From the NCBI GenBank assembly GCA_029255685.2, contig CM055319.2, forward strand, positions 30,537,568 to 30,601,567: a stretch of 64,000 nt of DNA, in the 5' to 3' direction. This DNA is from Silene conica (taxonomy: Eukaryota; Streptophyta; Magnoliopsida; Caryophyllales; Caryophyllaceae). Both the position numbers and the translations under genes were made by a program. Positions 36,213-62,694 of the stretch are shown here, in pieces. Every line of letters begins with the position of its first letter. Positions within the stretch are counted from its first letter, which is position 1. Below the pieces are notes generated by a model, which was given only the letters and a program-made list of their open reading frames with translations, made no database searches and was not told where the DNA came from.

Positions 36213-37567
36213 TTTAGTTTTACAGCAGTTTTAATGAACGTGTTCTACACTGAAAGAAGATAAAACAAAACCATATAAGCAACTTATTGTTGTGATTTAA
36301 GTCTATATTAAATTGAATTTAAACTCGTAGACTCATGCATTTATATAATTGATCTCCCTCAAGAATTATATAAACGATCTCAAGACTCAATTTCCGTATA
36401 TTGATAAGCCCACAGTTTGGCTAATTCCAATCGTTGGAACTCTTGGTCGATAGATTTCCGTAAATCCTATCTATTAGTCCATCTCAGTCACTGGAATATT
36501 ATCGAGTGACCATGATGTTGAGATAAAATAAATCATCTGTTCCCACTTACCCGACGTAGAAGGGGTCATATTATGTCTACCGACGAAGAAGGGATTCATG
36601 GGAGGCTGATTTATAAAGACTAATCTCAATTTTTGGTTATACGAGGAAGACCCCATTAACTCTTATTTATCCATATTTAAGTGAACTAAAAACTAGCATT
36701 TGCGTGAATGAATTAAATAAAGTGATGGCTTTTAAATTGACATGTGACATCTGTATTGTCACAGAAAACTAACGCGTGACCTCTACATGAGTCAGTTTTC
36801 AGGCATGATATAGGTGGTTTGGTTTTTAGGCGGAATATGATGCAAGCTATTATCGATGAAAGCGTAAAGATAAATGCAATAAACGTAAATAAAAGTCCTA
36901 GTGTGGCCTATCTTACCAAAATAAACATAAAACAACTTGGAATCCACCGTTGGACCCTAGAAGCTTGTCTTGATGTTCTATCTTGGTCCTTGCAGCGGGA
37001 GTGAGCATCCGGTCTCCGTCTTGTCTTTGGTCTTCACAAAATTACTAATTTAAATTACAAAAGTAATCCTAGATACATTCTAATTTAAATACAAAAGTAA
37101 TTACATGGCAAAAACCCAAAACGGAGATTCAAGATCTCAAAATTACAAGCAAGATCGTGTCCCTTCATTACGGTGACACAATCTTCTAAGGCCACACTAA
37201 GTTACAACCGTTTGCAAAAATTAAATACGTTATTGAAAGCATTCAAGGCATTCACAAGACGATAAATAAAATGCATCAACTAAAAACAATTTATACATGA
37301 CATAATACTGTTATTATGATTAATAAATTTATACCAAACCACCTTTTAAGATTAAAATTAAGTGACTATACCGTTTTAATCACCAATTTTAACAAACATA
37401 TAATCCATTATTTTAAACTGTTTTAAAACAATATGTATCAAACGAGGGTGAACCGTTTCACTAAATAATACACTATTTCCGTATATAGTATATTATTTTA
37501 AGCCATGTGAAAATAAAACATGTTATTTTCGAAAATAAAAAAAAAACGAGTCTGTTACAGGGGGGGA

Positions 37568-37943
37568 GGTCGACCGACCTAAACTTGTGGTCGACCGACC
37601 TCCTGCCGAAAAACGGAAAAATCTGCAACAGTAAAATCGGTCGACCGACCTATTAATTAGGTCGACCGACCAACAAGTAGTAAAAACGAATTTCAGAAAA
37701 CGCAAAACGCTGCACTTTTTGAAATTAAAACAAGTTTTTACCTTTTAAACTTTGATTAAAACAAGTAAATCAAAATTAACATCAACAAGGGTTCACATAT
37801 TGTTAAGAATATCGATTAATTAACAATATGTAAACAGGAATCGAAAAACAAGATTGAAAACTCCTAAAGGAAACTGTTTTTTAAAAAAAACAGAAAACTC
37901 ATACAGGGGCGGTCGACCGACCGCTAATACTGGTCGACCGACC
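37568..37943. repeat. GGTCGACCGACC motif array in the copia leader
   Basis: Six exact 12-base copies in three pairs: 37568/37589, 37639/37660 and 37911/37932. Spacing within every pair is 21 bp. All lie in non-coding leader between the primer-binding site and gag. Confidence 0.95.
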
Positions 37944-38040
37944 GACGCAGCGGCAGAAACGAGATTTTTCAAAATCTTTAAAAAAAACTTATGAAAAACA
38001 CAAAAGTAAAATTTTCATGGCCTAAGGCTCTGATACCACT

Positions 38041-39028
38041 TGTGGGGAATAAAGCATGTATTCACCCTAAACTTGCAGGATTATAATGAAAAATACAGTT
38101 GTGCTTATAGTCATAAGATTAAAAAGGATAAGAAAAAGAATTCAACCTTTGGTCCTTTGTGCTTATGGCCTAAGAACAGGAATTAAAGTAAATTCCCTCC
38201 TATAACTTGCACCCAAGACTTGATTGAGATGATGCCGCGTGTGCTAGAAAATACTCTCCAATTGCCTTGCAATATGGGGAGAGCTTTTGAGAGGTTTTAG
38301 ATGTGAGATCTGAGTTTTGGGAAAAAGATGTTCTCAAAACCCTAATTGTGAGAATTATGAATTACCAGTAGTGACAAAAGGAGAAAGACTCTCCTTTTGT
38401 ATTACTTAGGTCGGCCGAATGGGTCTTGGGTAAGGGTGGGCTTTTTCCACTCTTACCTTATACCTTTGCGTGATTCGACCCGTTTAGCTTTAAGTTGTTC
38501 GCGGGTTTTATTTATAAATCGTAACATGTTATCAGATATTAATACAGTCGATATATTAATAATGGTCTGACAAAATACGATATTGTATAATTACCCAAAT
38601 TAATATAACTGTTTATATTAATACGCGAATACTATATTTAATTAAATATAACCGTTTATATTTAATTTACGAATTAATCTTGTAATCCGTATTAGCTAAA
38701 ATTATTTAATCCGTATTAAATAATAATCTCAACATCTTATTGACTAATTTATTAGTCAACACCTCTGACTAACTGTTTAGTCATATCCGGCATAAATGTG
38801 ACTGTATTTTCATACCTTCACATCTCTCAAACGTGTCCTATAGGTGTGACGTATAGGGACCAGTTGATCACCGCCATCCGTATGACAATAACGTCAAACT
38901 TATCTAGCAAGCCAACCGTTATTGATAAACGTGGATCAACTGGTAATAATACAAAAGTATGCCCTTGTGATCCTTAAAGAGATTTAATAAGTCATTGTAC
39001 TTAATTGTCAAGGACACCAGCCCCAACA
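38041..39028 (-). repeat. copia 5' LTR
   Basis: 988 bp, would carry the element's promoter. It is AT-rich with repeated TATTTAATTAAATATAACCG-like blocks; no TATA box was assigned. Confidence 0.97.
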
Positions 39029-39033
39029 CTTCT

Positions 39034-40272
39034 GGGTGATAGACTGAAGGTGGGTCAAGATAAATAAAGTGAAATTAAGAGTAAAATCGGGTCGTGACCT
39101 AATTATCGTGGCCTATGGATGGTGATGGTCTTATTTACCTTCTTGTAGGACGTATTCCGTACTACTTCCGTTTCACTTAATGATATTAAGTCTACTTTAT
39201 TTTCTCCTCACAAAATAAAACAAATGTGAGTTATTAATGCGACTCAGGGAGTGATCTGTTAGGAAAAAAACCACTAAATTCTCCGCAAACCTGTAATTAT
39301 TCATGCAATTTGCAAATATCGGATTTGTGTTATGTTAGATGATGTCCATCATCTGTCGCAGAAAAAAACTTTGTCGCTACACCTTTTTCGCAACCGAATT
39401 AGTCGTCCTTATATCCGTCGTAGTGTCTCGCTACACTCAATTTTCCTAACATTTCTATCGCCGACTTAAATTAAAAGTGGGGATAAAAATATTATTGGGC
39501 CGTCCTAAACCAAGGAGGGTCGGGCTCACCTAGTTAGGCCCTAAAACAATCGGGGGTGGGTTGGGCGGGTGTTTGCCCCGTGGCGGACGGAGGGCGTGCC
39601 AAGCCAAGTTAACATGGATATTTTATTTATCTATTTTTTTAAGAAATATGAAAGTAAATAATTATAGAAAAGGGAAAAAATTAAAGTTATTTGGATGCCC
39701 CTTTTTGTAGAAATGGAAAGTGCCATTACCCATGTAACTTTCTGCATAAATGGAGGAGTTGCTTACCGACTTCCCTCTTGGCGAGTTGGAGTTCCCAAAG
39801 AACTTTAACAAATTCTCATGAACTAGACGAGGGAGCTTATTTCTCATGAATTTGTGTTTCATGTTATGTTGTAATTCCCGTATCAACCAAATGATCCTTA
39901 TTGAAAATAATTGTACTCATTGCCCAATGAAATTTTGTAAAGTATTTCACATAGATCCAATTATCCAAACTAACAAACTACAAACACAGTTAAAGGAAAT
40001 ATCCGGTGATGTATCAACGATGCAAAGCGCTTAGACTGGGAACTCTGTGCATTGTAAATTGTAATTGTAGTTGTTGGGAATTGATCTTGTGAGTTCAAGT
40101 TAAGCTATAAAAATTACTTTTGTGTTTTGTTCTTATAGAAACTCTAATAAAAAGAACGGAAAAATAAACAAACATGGCAGACCATGGCTACAATCAAACA
40201 TATAGGAAAGTTCGATGATAACTTTTGAAACTCGATTTTACCATGTGGATGTCGAGATCTTGAACCCCGGAT
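39034..40272. other. Intergenic DNA right of the copia element
   Basis: No gene recognised. A GC-rich patch (39500-39600) and short open frames show no domain. Confidence 0.5.
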
Positions 40273-40280
40273 ATTGCACC

Positions 40281-40902
40281 CTAATAGCACCAAAATGGAC
40301 ACGGACACAGACACGACACGTACACGGGACACGGCAGCGCGTGAAATTTAGGATACAGGACACGATATTTAAATATAATAAAATATACTCCCTCCAATCC
40401 AGACAAAAGGTAACAGATGCTTTTTGACACTATTCATGATCGTAGGGAATATTTGATATTACCGTTAATCTATAAGACAAAATATAGCCATGTGGGATCT
40501 TGTTTGATTTATCGTCATGAATGCTATAAGAATATCAAATTATTATAATTTTTAATAATATGTAACTAAAGATATTCACGTTGCAAAATGTGTCTCGACA
40601 ACTGTGATAAAGCAACCGTTACCTTTTGTCTGGATCGGAGGGAGTATATTTTATGATTATAAATAACGTATAATTTTTATTTTTATCATGTATTTGAAAC
40701 TAAATCTAAACAAACAAAGGTACAATTCGACCTTTACTATTACTAATTCTCATTTTCCCACCAAAACTAATCTTCTAATCGATCTTTTCTAAAATTTTAT
40801 TCCTCGTCTAAACTATAATATATTTAGCCATGTGTCCAACGAGTGTCGGACACGGTGTCGGACACGAAATGGCTAATTAAGAGAAGTGTTCGTGCTACCT
40901 AG
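40281..40902. mobile_element. hAT-like MITE, family A, copy 3 with nested Stowaway
   Basis: Ends CTAATAGCACC and GTGCTACCTAG; 8-bp flanks ATTGCACC/ATTTCACC (one mismatch). Interrupted at 40388-40644 by a Stowaway element. Confidence 0.75.
40388..40644. mobile_element. Stowaway MITE nested in family A copy 3
   Basis: 257 bp with TA at 40386-40387 and 40645-40646. Ends CTCCCTCCAATCCAGAC and, reverse-complemented, CTCCCTCCGATCCAGAC: about 17-bp inverted repeats with one mismatch. Confidence 0.85.
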
Positions 40903-40910
40903 ATTTCACC

Positions 40911-41878
40911 TCAACCATCATCGTTTACTCGACTATATATATATTCAAGCACCGAAGAGACTTCACGCCAAAACAAATTGCAAACGATATAATTAATTTC
41001 TCACTAATTAACTTTTAATAAGAGAGTCCAACAATTTCACAAACATATTAGTAATCGACTAATTGTTGAAACAATAAAATTACTTCACTAGTAAAATAAT
41101 TATAAGCTATTCAAGTTTTTGGAACACTTAAATTCGATTTTAGGTAAAAAAAAAATAGTACTAAGTAAAACACAAGCTTTAATTTGTTTTGGTTTAGAAA
41201 AGGGTACGTTATGGAAATATTATGAGAAAGTGTATGTAAAAGAGTAAAATTCGTATGTACAAAAGTAATTCCATTATAATAAGGACAAGGTGGAATTTGG
41301 CATTTTAGTAATTCAACAAGATTATAACTAGTCGCCAAATATAGAAACTTTTTCAATTAAATGACAGGCCAAAATGGAATACGGATACAACTTACTACTA
41401 ACAAAGAGTCTTGTTTGTGACGAATAATAGTCTAAAAACGGATACACTTCTCTCACAATAAAGCAAGTGAAAAGACAAGTGGGAGGAAATTAAGCATTTT
41501 GAGAAGGTTGTCACTTGCATGATGTGAAATGAGCATTATCCGGAATAGAGAAAGTGAAACCAATCATCACTCCCATATGTAGAAGTGTAGTGTTAACAAT
41601 GTTATAATCTAATCTCAAGTAAAAAATAATGGAACAAGTTGTTATCTGTTACATGTAAACACCCTTAAGTGTCATGCAAATCTACTTGTTACTATTGATT
41701 CCCTAGTCGCATCCCGGCTAACCTTCGACAATTACAACACCTCTACAGTCTACTTGTTCATAAATAAATATACATTAATTTGTATTAAGAAATTATACAG
41801 AAAGAAGCAGCAGATGAATAAATTATAAGCAATACACAGATTATTAGTCCAGAGTTCGACACCAACAAGTGACAGGGC
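40911..41878. other. Intergenic DNA 3' of UBP5
   Basis: AT-rich, includes the UBP5 3' UTR on its right side. No gene seen. Confidence 0.5.
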
Positions 41879-56957
<15,079 letters not shown>

Positions 56958-57061
56958 TTAAGTGTTAGCAACCGCTGGGTAAGGGGGTTTAGTAGAGCAC
57001 TCAAAGGTCAACACAAAGGTCAAAGTTCTAACTTTTTTTGCGTTTCAACTTTCAAGACAAA
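56958..57061 (-). promoter_or_regulatory. Residual UBP5 5' flank
   Basis: Only about 104 bp of non-transposon sequence separates the UBP5 ATG from the Helitron terminus at 57062. No TATA box is seen. The core promoter must be here or inside the Helitron. Confidence 0.5.
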
Positions 57062-57114
57062 CTAGTTTAACGCCGGGTTGTGTACACTTATTTTTAAAAT
57101 GACCATAAATTTTA

Positions 57115-57374
57115 CTTTCTCCATTCCAATCAATTCTATACATTTACTTTATTCACGTTTGCCAATACCCGTTTTCTTTTGTTAATATCTTTAGTTACGT
57201 ATAGACAAAAATTTTAAAAAATTGATATTCACAATATACTCGGTAAGACAATTTAAACAAGATCTCACATGACTATCTTCTATGTTATATATTAGAAGTT
57301 ATGTCGAAAATTAACTCGACTTATGAATAGTATCCGAAAAGTGAAATGTATAGAATTGATTGGAATGGAGGAAG
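57115..57374. mobile_element. Stowaway MITE, family S, nested in Helitron 3
   Basis: 260 bp with TA at 57113-57114 and 57375-57376. Ends CTTTCTCCATTCCAATCAAT and the inverse CTTCCTCCATTCCAATCAAT. Absent at the matching point of Helitron 1. Confidence 0.85.
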
Positions 57375-57883
57375 TACTTATTATATAACCAATTCTATTT
57401 ATTCGAAGATGTGTATTTTTTAAAAATAAAAAATAAATAATATAATATCATTATATATATATATTAAAATATATATACGGAAATTATAACATTCACTATT
57501 TAGAACTTCAAGTTAGGTAAGTTAATAAGCTAACACATGATAATAATGTTAATAGGAGTCACAATTGTAAGACAGGATTAAAATGAAACAATTAAGACAT
57601 CATTAAAAAGGAAATTATAACATACAAATTTAAGTAATTTAAGTTATATAAATTATAAAAAAAATCAAAATTAAGATAATTAAGTTCTATATACTACAGA
57701 AAATGAAAATTATAGTCAAGATTGTGGTTATATTAGTTGCATCAAATTGTTAGATTTATAGGACGAATAGTTAGGAGAATCAAAGAACAAATAAATTAAA
57801 ATAAAAGATAAATTAACTTAAAAAAGGTTCTAATACAAATTAAAATAGAATACTGTATCAAATAAGGAAAATCTAAGACAAAT

Positions 57884-58266
57884 TTATAGTTTATCGAAAA
57901 TCTCCTTGTAAACAACATTAGATGTTTTATTACTCACTCCTTTGTTTTCATCTAGAAGAAGGACTTTTAGACCCTTCTTACTTGTAACCCTAGATAAGGC
58001 AACATATAATTGGGCATGGGTGAATACTGGTCTAGGAAGATAAAGTCCAACACGGGATAGAGATTGCCCTTGACTTTTGTTAATAGTCATGGCAAAGCAT
58101 ACCGCTAAAGGAAATTGTCTCCTTTCGAACTTAATTGAGAACTTGGTAGTGTCGGAAAGTGTCAATGTGATGTGGGGAATATAGACCTTGCTACCAATAT
58201 GACTACCAGAAATAACAGTTGCACTTATCACTCGATTTCCTAGATGATTTACCTCCATTCGGGTGC
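57884..58266 (-). pseudogene. Helitron PIF1-like helicase, C-terminal fragment
   Basis: About 127 codons closely matching residues at the end of the Helitron 1 helicase (RMEV, FAMTINKSQGQSLS, VALSRVTSKKGL), stop-free to its natural end. The upstream part is missing: the reading frame is severed at the Athila LTR border, immediately after the codons for TRMEV. Confidence 0.88.
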
Positions 58267-59608
58267 TGACACGGCTGTCGCAACCCTATCAAAGATAACC
58301 AACTGGCCTAACTAATGTAGTAAGGAAGTCGGGATCGTATCCACAGGGAGACAGATAAGAATTCTAAAAGCTAAACTAAAGTCTGTCAAGGTAACCAAAT
58401 TAGGGGGGTTTTGTTTGTTGTTTGACTAACTAAAAGTAGTGAAGGAAAGGGAGAAGAGAAAAGTCAAAAGGAAAGAGTATAAAAATATAAGGGAGAGAAA
58501 ACTAGGATAGTCGGTTCACCAATGATTGTGTGACGATAAGGGGTTTAGGTCGCAGATCAGTCGCAATTATCGGTCTAAGGGGTAGTGAAAAGGTCCTCTC
58601 GGATCGCTATTCGCCCTAGAATGCTTCTAGCGGGCTCTCGCAACTTACTAGGGCACTCTAATGTTTGTAGCAGATCTAACCCTCACCAGGCTTTCGATCT
58701 TAGGTCGGGGTTTTATCAAATCAACTAATCAATCATGCGCATTAATTGACTAATCGCTATCAAATGCTACAATTAACAACAGAGACATACGATTACGAAC
58801 TAGTCTAAACCTAAACGAACATCGTCACATCATCAAAGGATCACCTATATCCTAGTCGAAGGGATTAGCTATGCATAAAGGGATTAACAATTGAAATGAA
58901 AGGAATAACTAAAGAGGAAAACATGATCGCGAGATAAGCAGAGATGAATAAAGATAAAAGAAAGTAAGAGCAAGGAATAAAATTACCAATAAAAAGTGTT
59001 GAGTACTGAATTCCGGAAGGTTAGATCTTACAAGCTTGAAGATGAAAATAAAATAAAAACAACTGACTAAAAGTTTTTCTCAGGAAAAGTAAGAAGAGTA
59101 GATTTAAGATTAAGGTAAGAAAAAAGTATTCTACAGAAAACTCTAAAGGCTGCTTAAAAACGAAATGTTCTGATAATCTTTTCACGACCTAATGGGCTTA
59201 GGTCAAAATGGGCTTCGGCAGAAAGAAACCGGTCGATCGACTGAACAAGTGGTCGATCGACTTTCCTATCGACCAAGATTGGTCGACCGACTGAGAAAGT
59301 GGTCGATTGACTTTCACTATCGACCAAGAGTGGTCGATCGACTGGTTCTGGGCTTGACTTGGACGTTGACTTCAAAAAATGCGCTTCCTTGACTTGATAC
59401 AAAGGGTGGTTCACTTCTCCTGACCTCCTAAATGCAAATTTGAGGACAAACTTCGACTCCGAATACATACTTCCGAATATATTCCTGCAATTAATACAAG
59501 AAGGCTCAAAGTAGGCAATTCGGGGCTAAAAGTAGTAAGGTGTTTGGCAAAAGAGCATAAAAATGCATGCAAAAGAAGTCTAAAAGACTATAGAAATGGC
59601 ATGCATCA
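58267..59608 (-). repeat. Athila-type 3' LTR
   Basis: About 1,342 bp, with minus-strand ends TGATGCATGCC and CCGTGTCA. The left border is set by the break in the Helitron helicase and the right border by the adjacent purine tract. It contains five GGTCGAYYGACT motifs. The 5' LTR is outside the window, so the border is not confirmed by comparison. Confidence 0.75.
59231..59343. repeat. GGTCGATCGACT motif array in the Athila LTR
   Basis: Copies start at 59231, 59251, 59281, 59301 and 59332 (two are one-base variants), so spacings are 20, 30, 20 and 31 bp. Half-sites TATCGACCAAGA sit between them. Confidence 0.95.
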
Positions 59609-60297
59609 AACCTCCCCAAACCGATCCTTTGCTTGTCCCCAAGCAAAAATGTAAAAACAAAGACTAAGAGTCAAACATGAACAAGTAAACCGTGGACAAC
59701 AAAAACTAAGCAAGGGATCATCTCAAAACGACAAATGCTATGGCAAACGAATCTATGCATGTTTCTCAACCAATTGGACTTTAGACTTGGTTAGACTTAT
59801 CAAGACCGGACTCTCACGGGTCGCTCAACCACTCCTGTAAACACAAGGTATAATATAGTGCAAGATAGAAAGAATTAAGATCACTCTCCTAACTGCGACC
59901 TATAAGAACACGCATGCAATTTAACATGAATAGAGTCTCTACAACCGTACATATGCATTCCAACCAAACTGATGACCATGATACATGCCGAGGGTTTTCA
60001 TATGGGTAAAGTGAGGCAATGGGTAAGAAGGGGCTAAAATGAGTTTGGTAGAGAGGAGTTAGTAGCCAAGCTAGCAACAATACGAACCAAACAATGAGTA
60101 TCATCCCAATCTTCGTACTCAAAATTATCAAAACAAATGTGTGCAAAATGGATGCACCTAACTCACAAAACCACAAATTTAAGAACTCCCCATAAGATAC
60201 AAATCAAGCATGGGAGTGAGAATTGTCAACCGACTTATTCAACCTTTCACCATTTTTTTTTTCTTTTCTTTGACAGGTCTGATTTTTTCTGAATTCT

Positions 60298-60350
<53 letters not shown>

Positions 60351-61149
60351 AATGAACATCCTCTTTTTCTTTTTCACCATTCCTTCTTTCGACAAGTAAC
60401 CAAAATGCAAAACGATACATTCCCGAAATGCTACCATTACTAGCTCGGCTAGGGTGGGTGAAATTATGTATTGTAGCTATATGAGACAAAAAAAATAGGC
60501 AATTTGGCTTTGTGAAGCTTATGGGTCAAAAGAATAAAAAGGGACCTCTGCCACATGTACCAACAAACCTCAAACCCGAATGCATACAGGTATAAAGAAG
60601 ACCGAACTCATGTTTATGCAATTTGATGTTACGTGTCTTATAAGGAGTAACTACTCACTTTCCTAGATGAACCGGTCATGAATGTCACCGGTTAAAAGGC
60701 TCTAAATCCTTAGAAAGTTTTTGTAGGTTGCCAGTAAATCAAGTCTAGTCCATAATCCAACATGCTGTGAAACGAGATTCGAGAAAAATGCCAAAGGACG
60801 TGCTATATGAAATGAAACAAAAACCTAGCTTAAGCAATCCAACGGTCTAAAAGCACTGAGAAACTCCAACTGACTCGATCTAGAATGAAAAAACAAACAT
60901 GATTTTTTTTGTTTTTTTTTTTTATCTGCAACAAAAATAAACTAAATGCAAGGAACCATGTGAAGAAATGCAATGAAACACATACTCTCCCCAAACCAAA
61001 CTCGTACAACGCCCTCGTTGTACTCAACAGCATCACAACAGCAGCAGTTAGGGGGACGGGAAATGCGAACTACGAAATGCAAAAAAAAACAATAAAGGAG
61101 AAAAGGAATACCACAACCTGTATCAAGACCTCCCCAAACCGACTAGCAA

Positions 61150-62694
61150 CTAGTCCTCCTCCTCCTCCTCCTCCTCCTCCCCCTCCTCTGCTGCAGCATA
61201 ACCTCCCTGCGGGTACTGGTAAAAGTAAGGGTGTGGCCACCCAGCTGGTGGCAACCATCCCTCCCTAGCGTACCGCTCATAGATGGGGAATTGCGTCAAG
61301 GACTGATGCAACTCTATCCGTGCTACTGCCCTGCACAAACCAGTGATCATACTATCGCGAACCCCCCGATCAATAGTAGTGGGGTTCGTAAAAGATGGTG
61401 GGTTAGTGTAGTTAGTGGGGTAAACAGGAGCAGAGGAAAAAGCAGGGACATCTAAAGCGGCATACCCATATCGATGCTCATGAGGGTCAAAACGAGGCTC
61501 CTCAGCCTGTACGTGGGAGGTAGAAGGAGCCTGAGGTGAAGGACGTCGGCCTCTAGAACTCGCACCGGCCTCCCAAGCCGAAGGTGGAGGTGAAGGAGGG
61601 TGCCTAGGTGAAGGGCGACGCCTAGGGCCAGCGCCGGAGGTGTCAATGAGATAGGAGGGTAGTGGAGGTCGCGTACGGCCTGTCACTGTAGTCAAGGGGG
61701 TGACCTGTGGTAAATAGGTACAAGGCAAGGACACGGTAGGTCGACCAGAAATCTTCCAAACTCGGTCATGAGTGAGCCAACGGATGGATTCCATGTATGG
61801 AATGTCCATGTAAGTGTTAGTACTAGGGCCTTGAGGTAACTCATGTCCTAAGGGCAGGTGGCCTCTAGGGAAGTCGGAAAAAAGCTGGCGGCCAATGTGT
61901 GTCACTAGCCCACCACAGGTCAAAGTGGCTAAATGGCCAAGTCCAAGCTGGTGAAAATGGTTGGCCGTGAGGTAGGCCACATTAAGTACGAACGGAAGGC
62001 GTTGATCAAAGTTCAGGTAACCGGCTAGAAGAGAAAGTTCACAAGTGTTTATATTATTTGACTCTTTTCTTCCAAAAATTGTGTTGGCCATAAGACGGAG
62101 TACATACCTTAGGGGAGGAAGATGCACGGATGCACCACGACGTTTGGAGTCGGTGCTCGGTCCCTCTGAGATGGCTGCCCAAAAAGGGCCATACAATGCT
62201 CTAGGTGAGGTATAACCCGCACTAACCAGGCCAAGGTGCGCCCCAAAAGTGCTCAAGGGCCAAACAAAGGTTTGGTTCATGAGCCGAAATGATACACAGG
62301 GGCTGCCCGGGTTGCTCTCAAAAACACTGGCTCTAAAAACAAAAGAGCTAAAGAATTCCAAAGTGAGCACTGGGTAAGTAAATTCGTACATCCTAGTCAA
62401 ACCCCCCATTCCAGTTCCGTTAAGGATCTCAGCTACGGTCTCAAAACATCCTATGGCCTCGAGGCTTGGTCGGTGCAGAAAACGAGTGGGGGTAATAGTT
62501 GTTCCTAAAAGGTTCTCAAAACGAGTTCTTTGCGCAGGAACGTAAAATTGTACCTCGGGATAGCCCGGTAGGCTATCCACTGGTTCCCATGTGACCACAG
62601 CAGTCCGAAAACTTCCTTGGGAGTGTGAGCTGCTGCTCCCCTCATCATGGCTTGCGCTCCGCCTTGATTCCCTTCTTCGCTTGTTTCCTTCCAT
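61150..62694 (-). CDS. ATHILA ORF-1-like protein of the gypsy element
   Basis: 514 codons, uninterrupted, ATG at 62694. Function unknown; this protein family is specific to Athila-lineage plant retrotransposons and lies downstream of pol, where it has been discussed as env-like. Visible family features are a basic serine-rich start (NKRRRESRRS), TRFLHRPSLEAIG (about 73-85), LTLEFFSSF (about 110) and FRLMNQTFVWPLSTFGAHLGL (about 136, shown in part). A proline-rich, low-complexity C-terminal half follows, ending in a tail of glutamates encoded by a (CTC)n microsatellite (61153-61190). No transmembrane segment or signal peptide is evident. The intact frame suggests a young copy. Confidence 0.8.
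   Translation of the reverse strand: MEGNKRRRESRRSASHDEGSSSSHSQGSFRTAVVTWEPVDSLPGYPEVQFYVPAQRTRFENLLGTTITPTRFLHRPSLEAIGCFETVAEILNGTGMGGLTRMYEFTYPVLTLEFFSSFVFRASVFESNPGSPCVSFRLMNQTFVWPLSTFGAHLGLVSAGYTSPRALYGPFWAAISEGPSTDSKRRGASVHLPPLRYVLRLMANTIFGRKESNNINTCELSLLAGYLNFDQRLPFVLNVAYLTANHFHQLGLGHLATLTCGGLVTHIGRQLFSDFPRGHLPLGHELPQGPSTNTYMDIPYMESIRWLTHDRVWKISGRPTVSLPCTYLPQVTPLTTVTGRTRPPLPSYLIDTSGAGPRRRPSPRHPPSPPPSAWEAGASSRGRRPSPQAPSTSHVQAEEPRFDPHEHRYGYAALDVPAFSSAPVYPTNYTNPPSFTNPTTIDRGVRDSMITGLCRAVARIELHQSLTQFPIYERYAREGWLPPAGWPHPYFYQYPQGGYAAAEEGEEEEEEEED

Larger units (their letters stand above)
30333..39028 (-). mobile_element. Complete Ty1/copia retrotransposon
   Basis: 8.7 kb, transcribed on the minus strand. 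LTRs are 30333-31320 (3') and 38041-39028 (5'), each 988 bp with TG...CA ends (TGTGGGG...CCCCAACA on the plus strand). I find a single difference between them (T at 30396, C at 38104). The target duplication CTTCT is perfect (30328-30332 and 39029-39033). The primer-binding site at 38026-38038 reads TGGTATCAGAGCC on the minus strand, complementary to initiator Met-tRNA. The polypurine tract is next to 31321 (AAGTGGGAGAT). Between the primer site and gag is a 1.8-kb leader with six GGTCGACCGACC motifs. Confidence 0.97.
57062..58266 (-). mobile_element. Helitron 3, 3' part, cut by the Athila insertion
   Basis: From CTAG at 57062-57065 the sequence matches the 3' end of Helitron 1 (GGGTTGTGTACACTTATTTTTAAA and CAATTCTATTTA blocks), though the terminal hairpin is decayed. 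It carries a nested Stowaway MITE and the helicase C-terminus, and stops abruptly at 58266 where the LTR begins. The rest of the Helitron is expected beyond the right edge of the window. Confidence 0.75.

Noticed and set aside
59154-59468. Open frame rich in VDRP/SIDR repeats in the Athila LTR
   Set aside because: It is the translated GGTCGATCGACT motif array inside an LTR; a similar frame at 63254-63478 has the same origin.
60210-60489. ORFs with poly-Phe or poly-Lys
   Set aside because: They come from the 46-base T run at 60301-60346 in non-coding Athila sequence.
61231-61455. Plus-strand ORF over the Athila ORF
   Set aside because: Antisense to the intact 514-codon ORF, without domain similarity.
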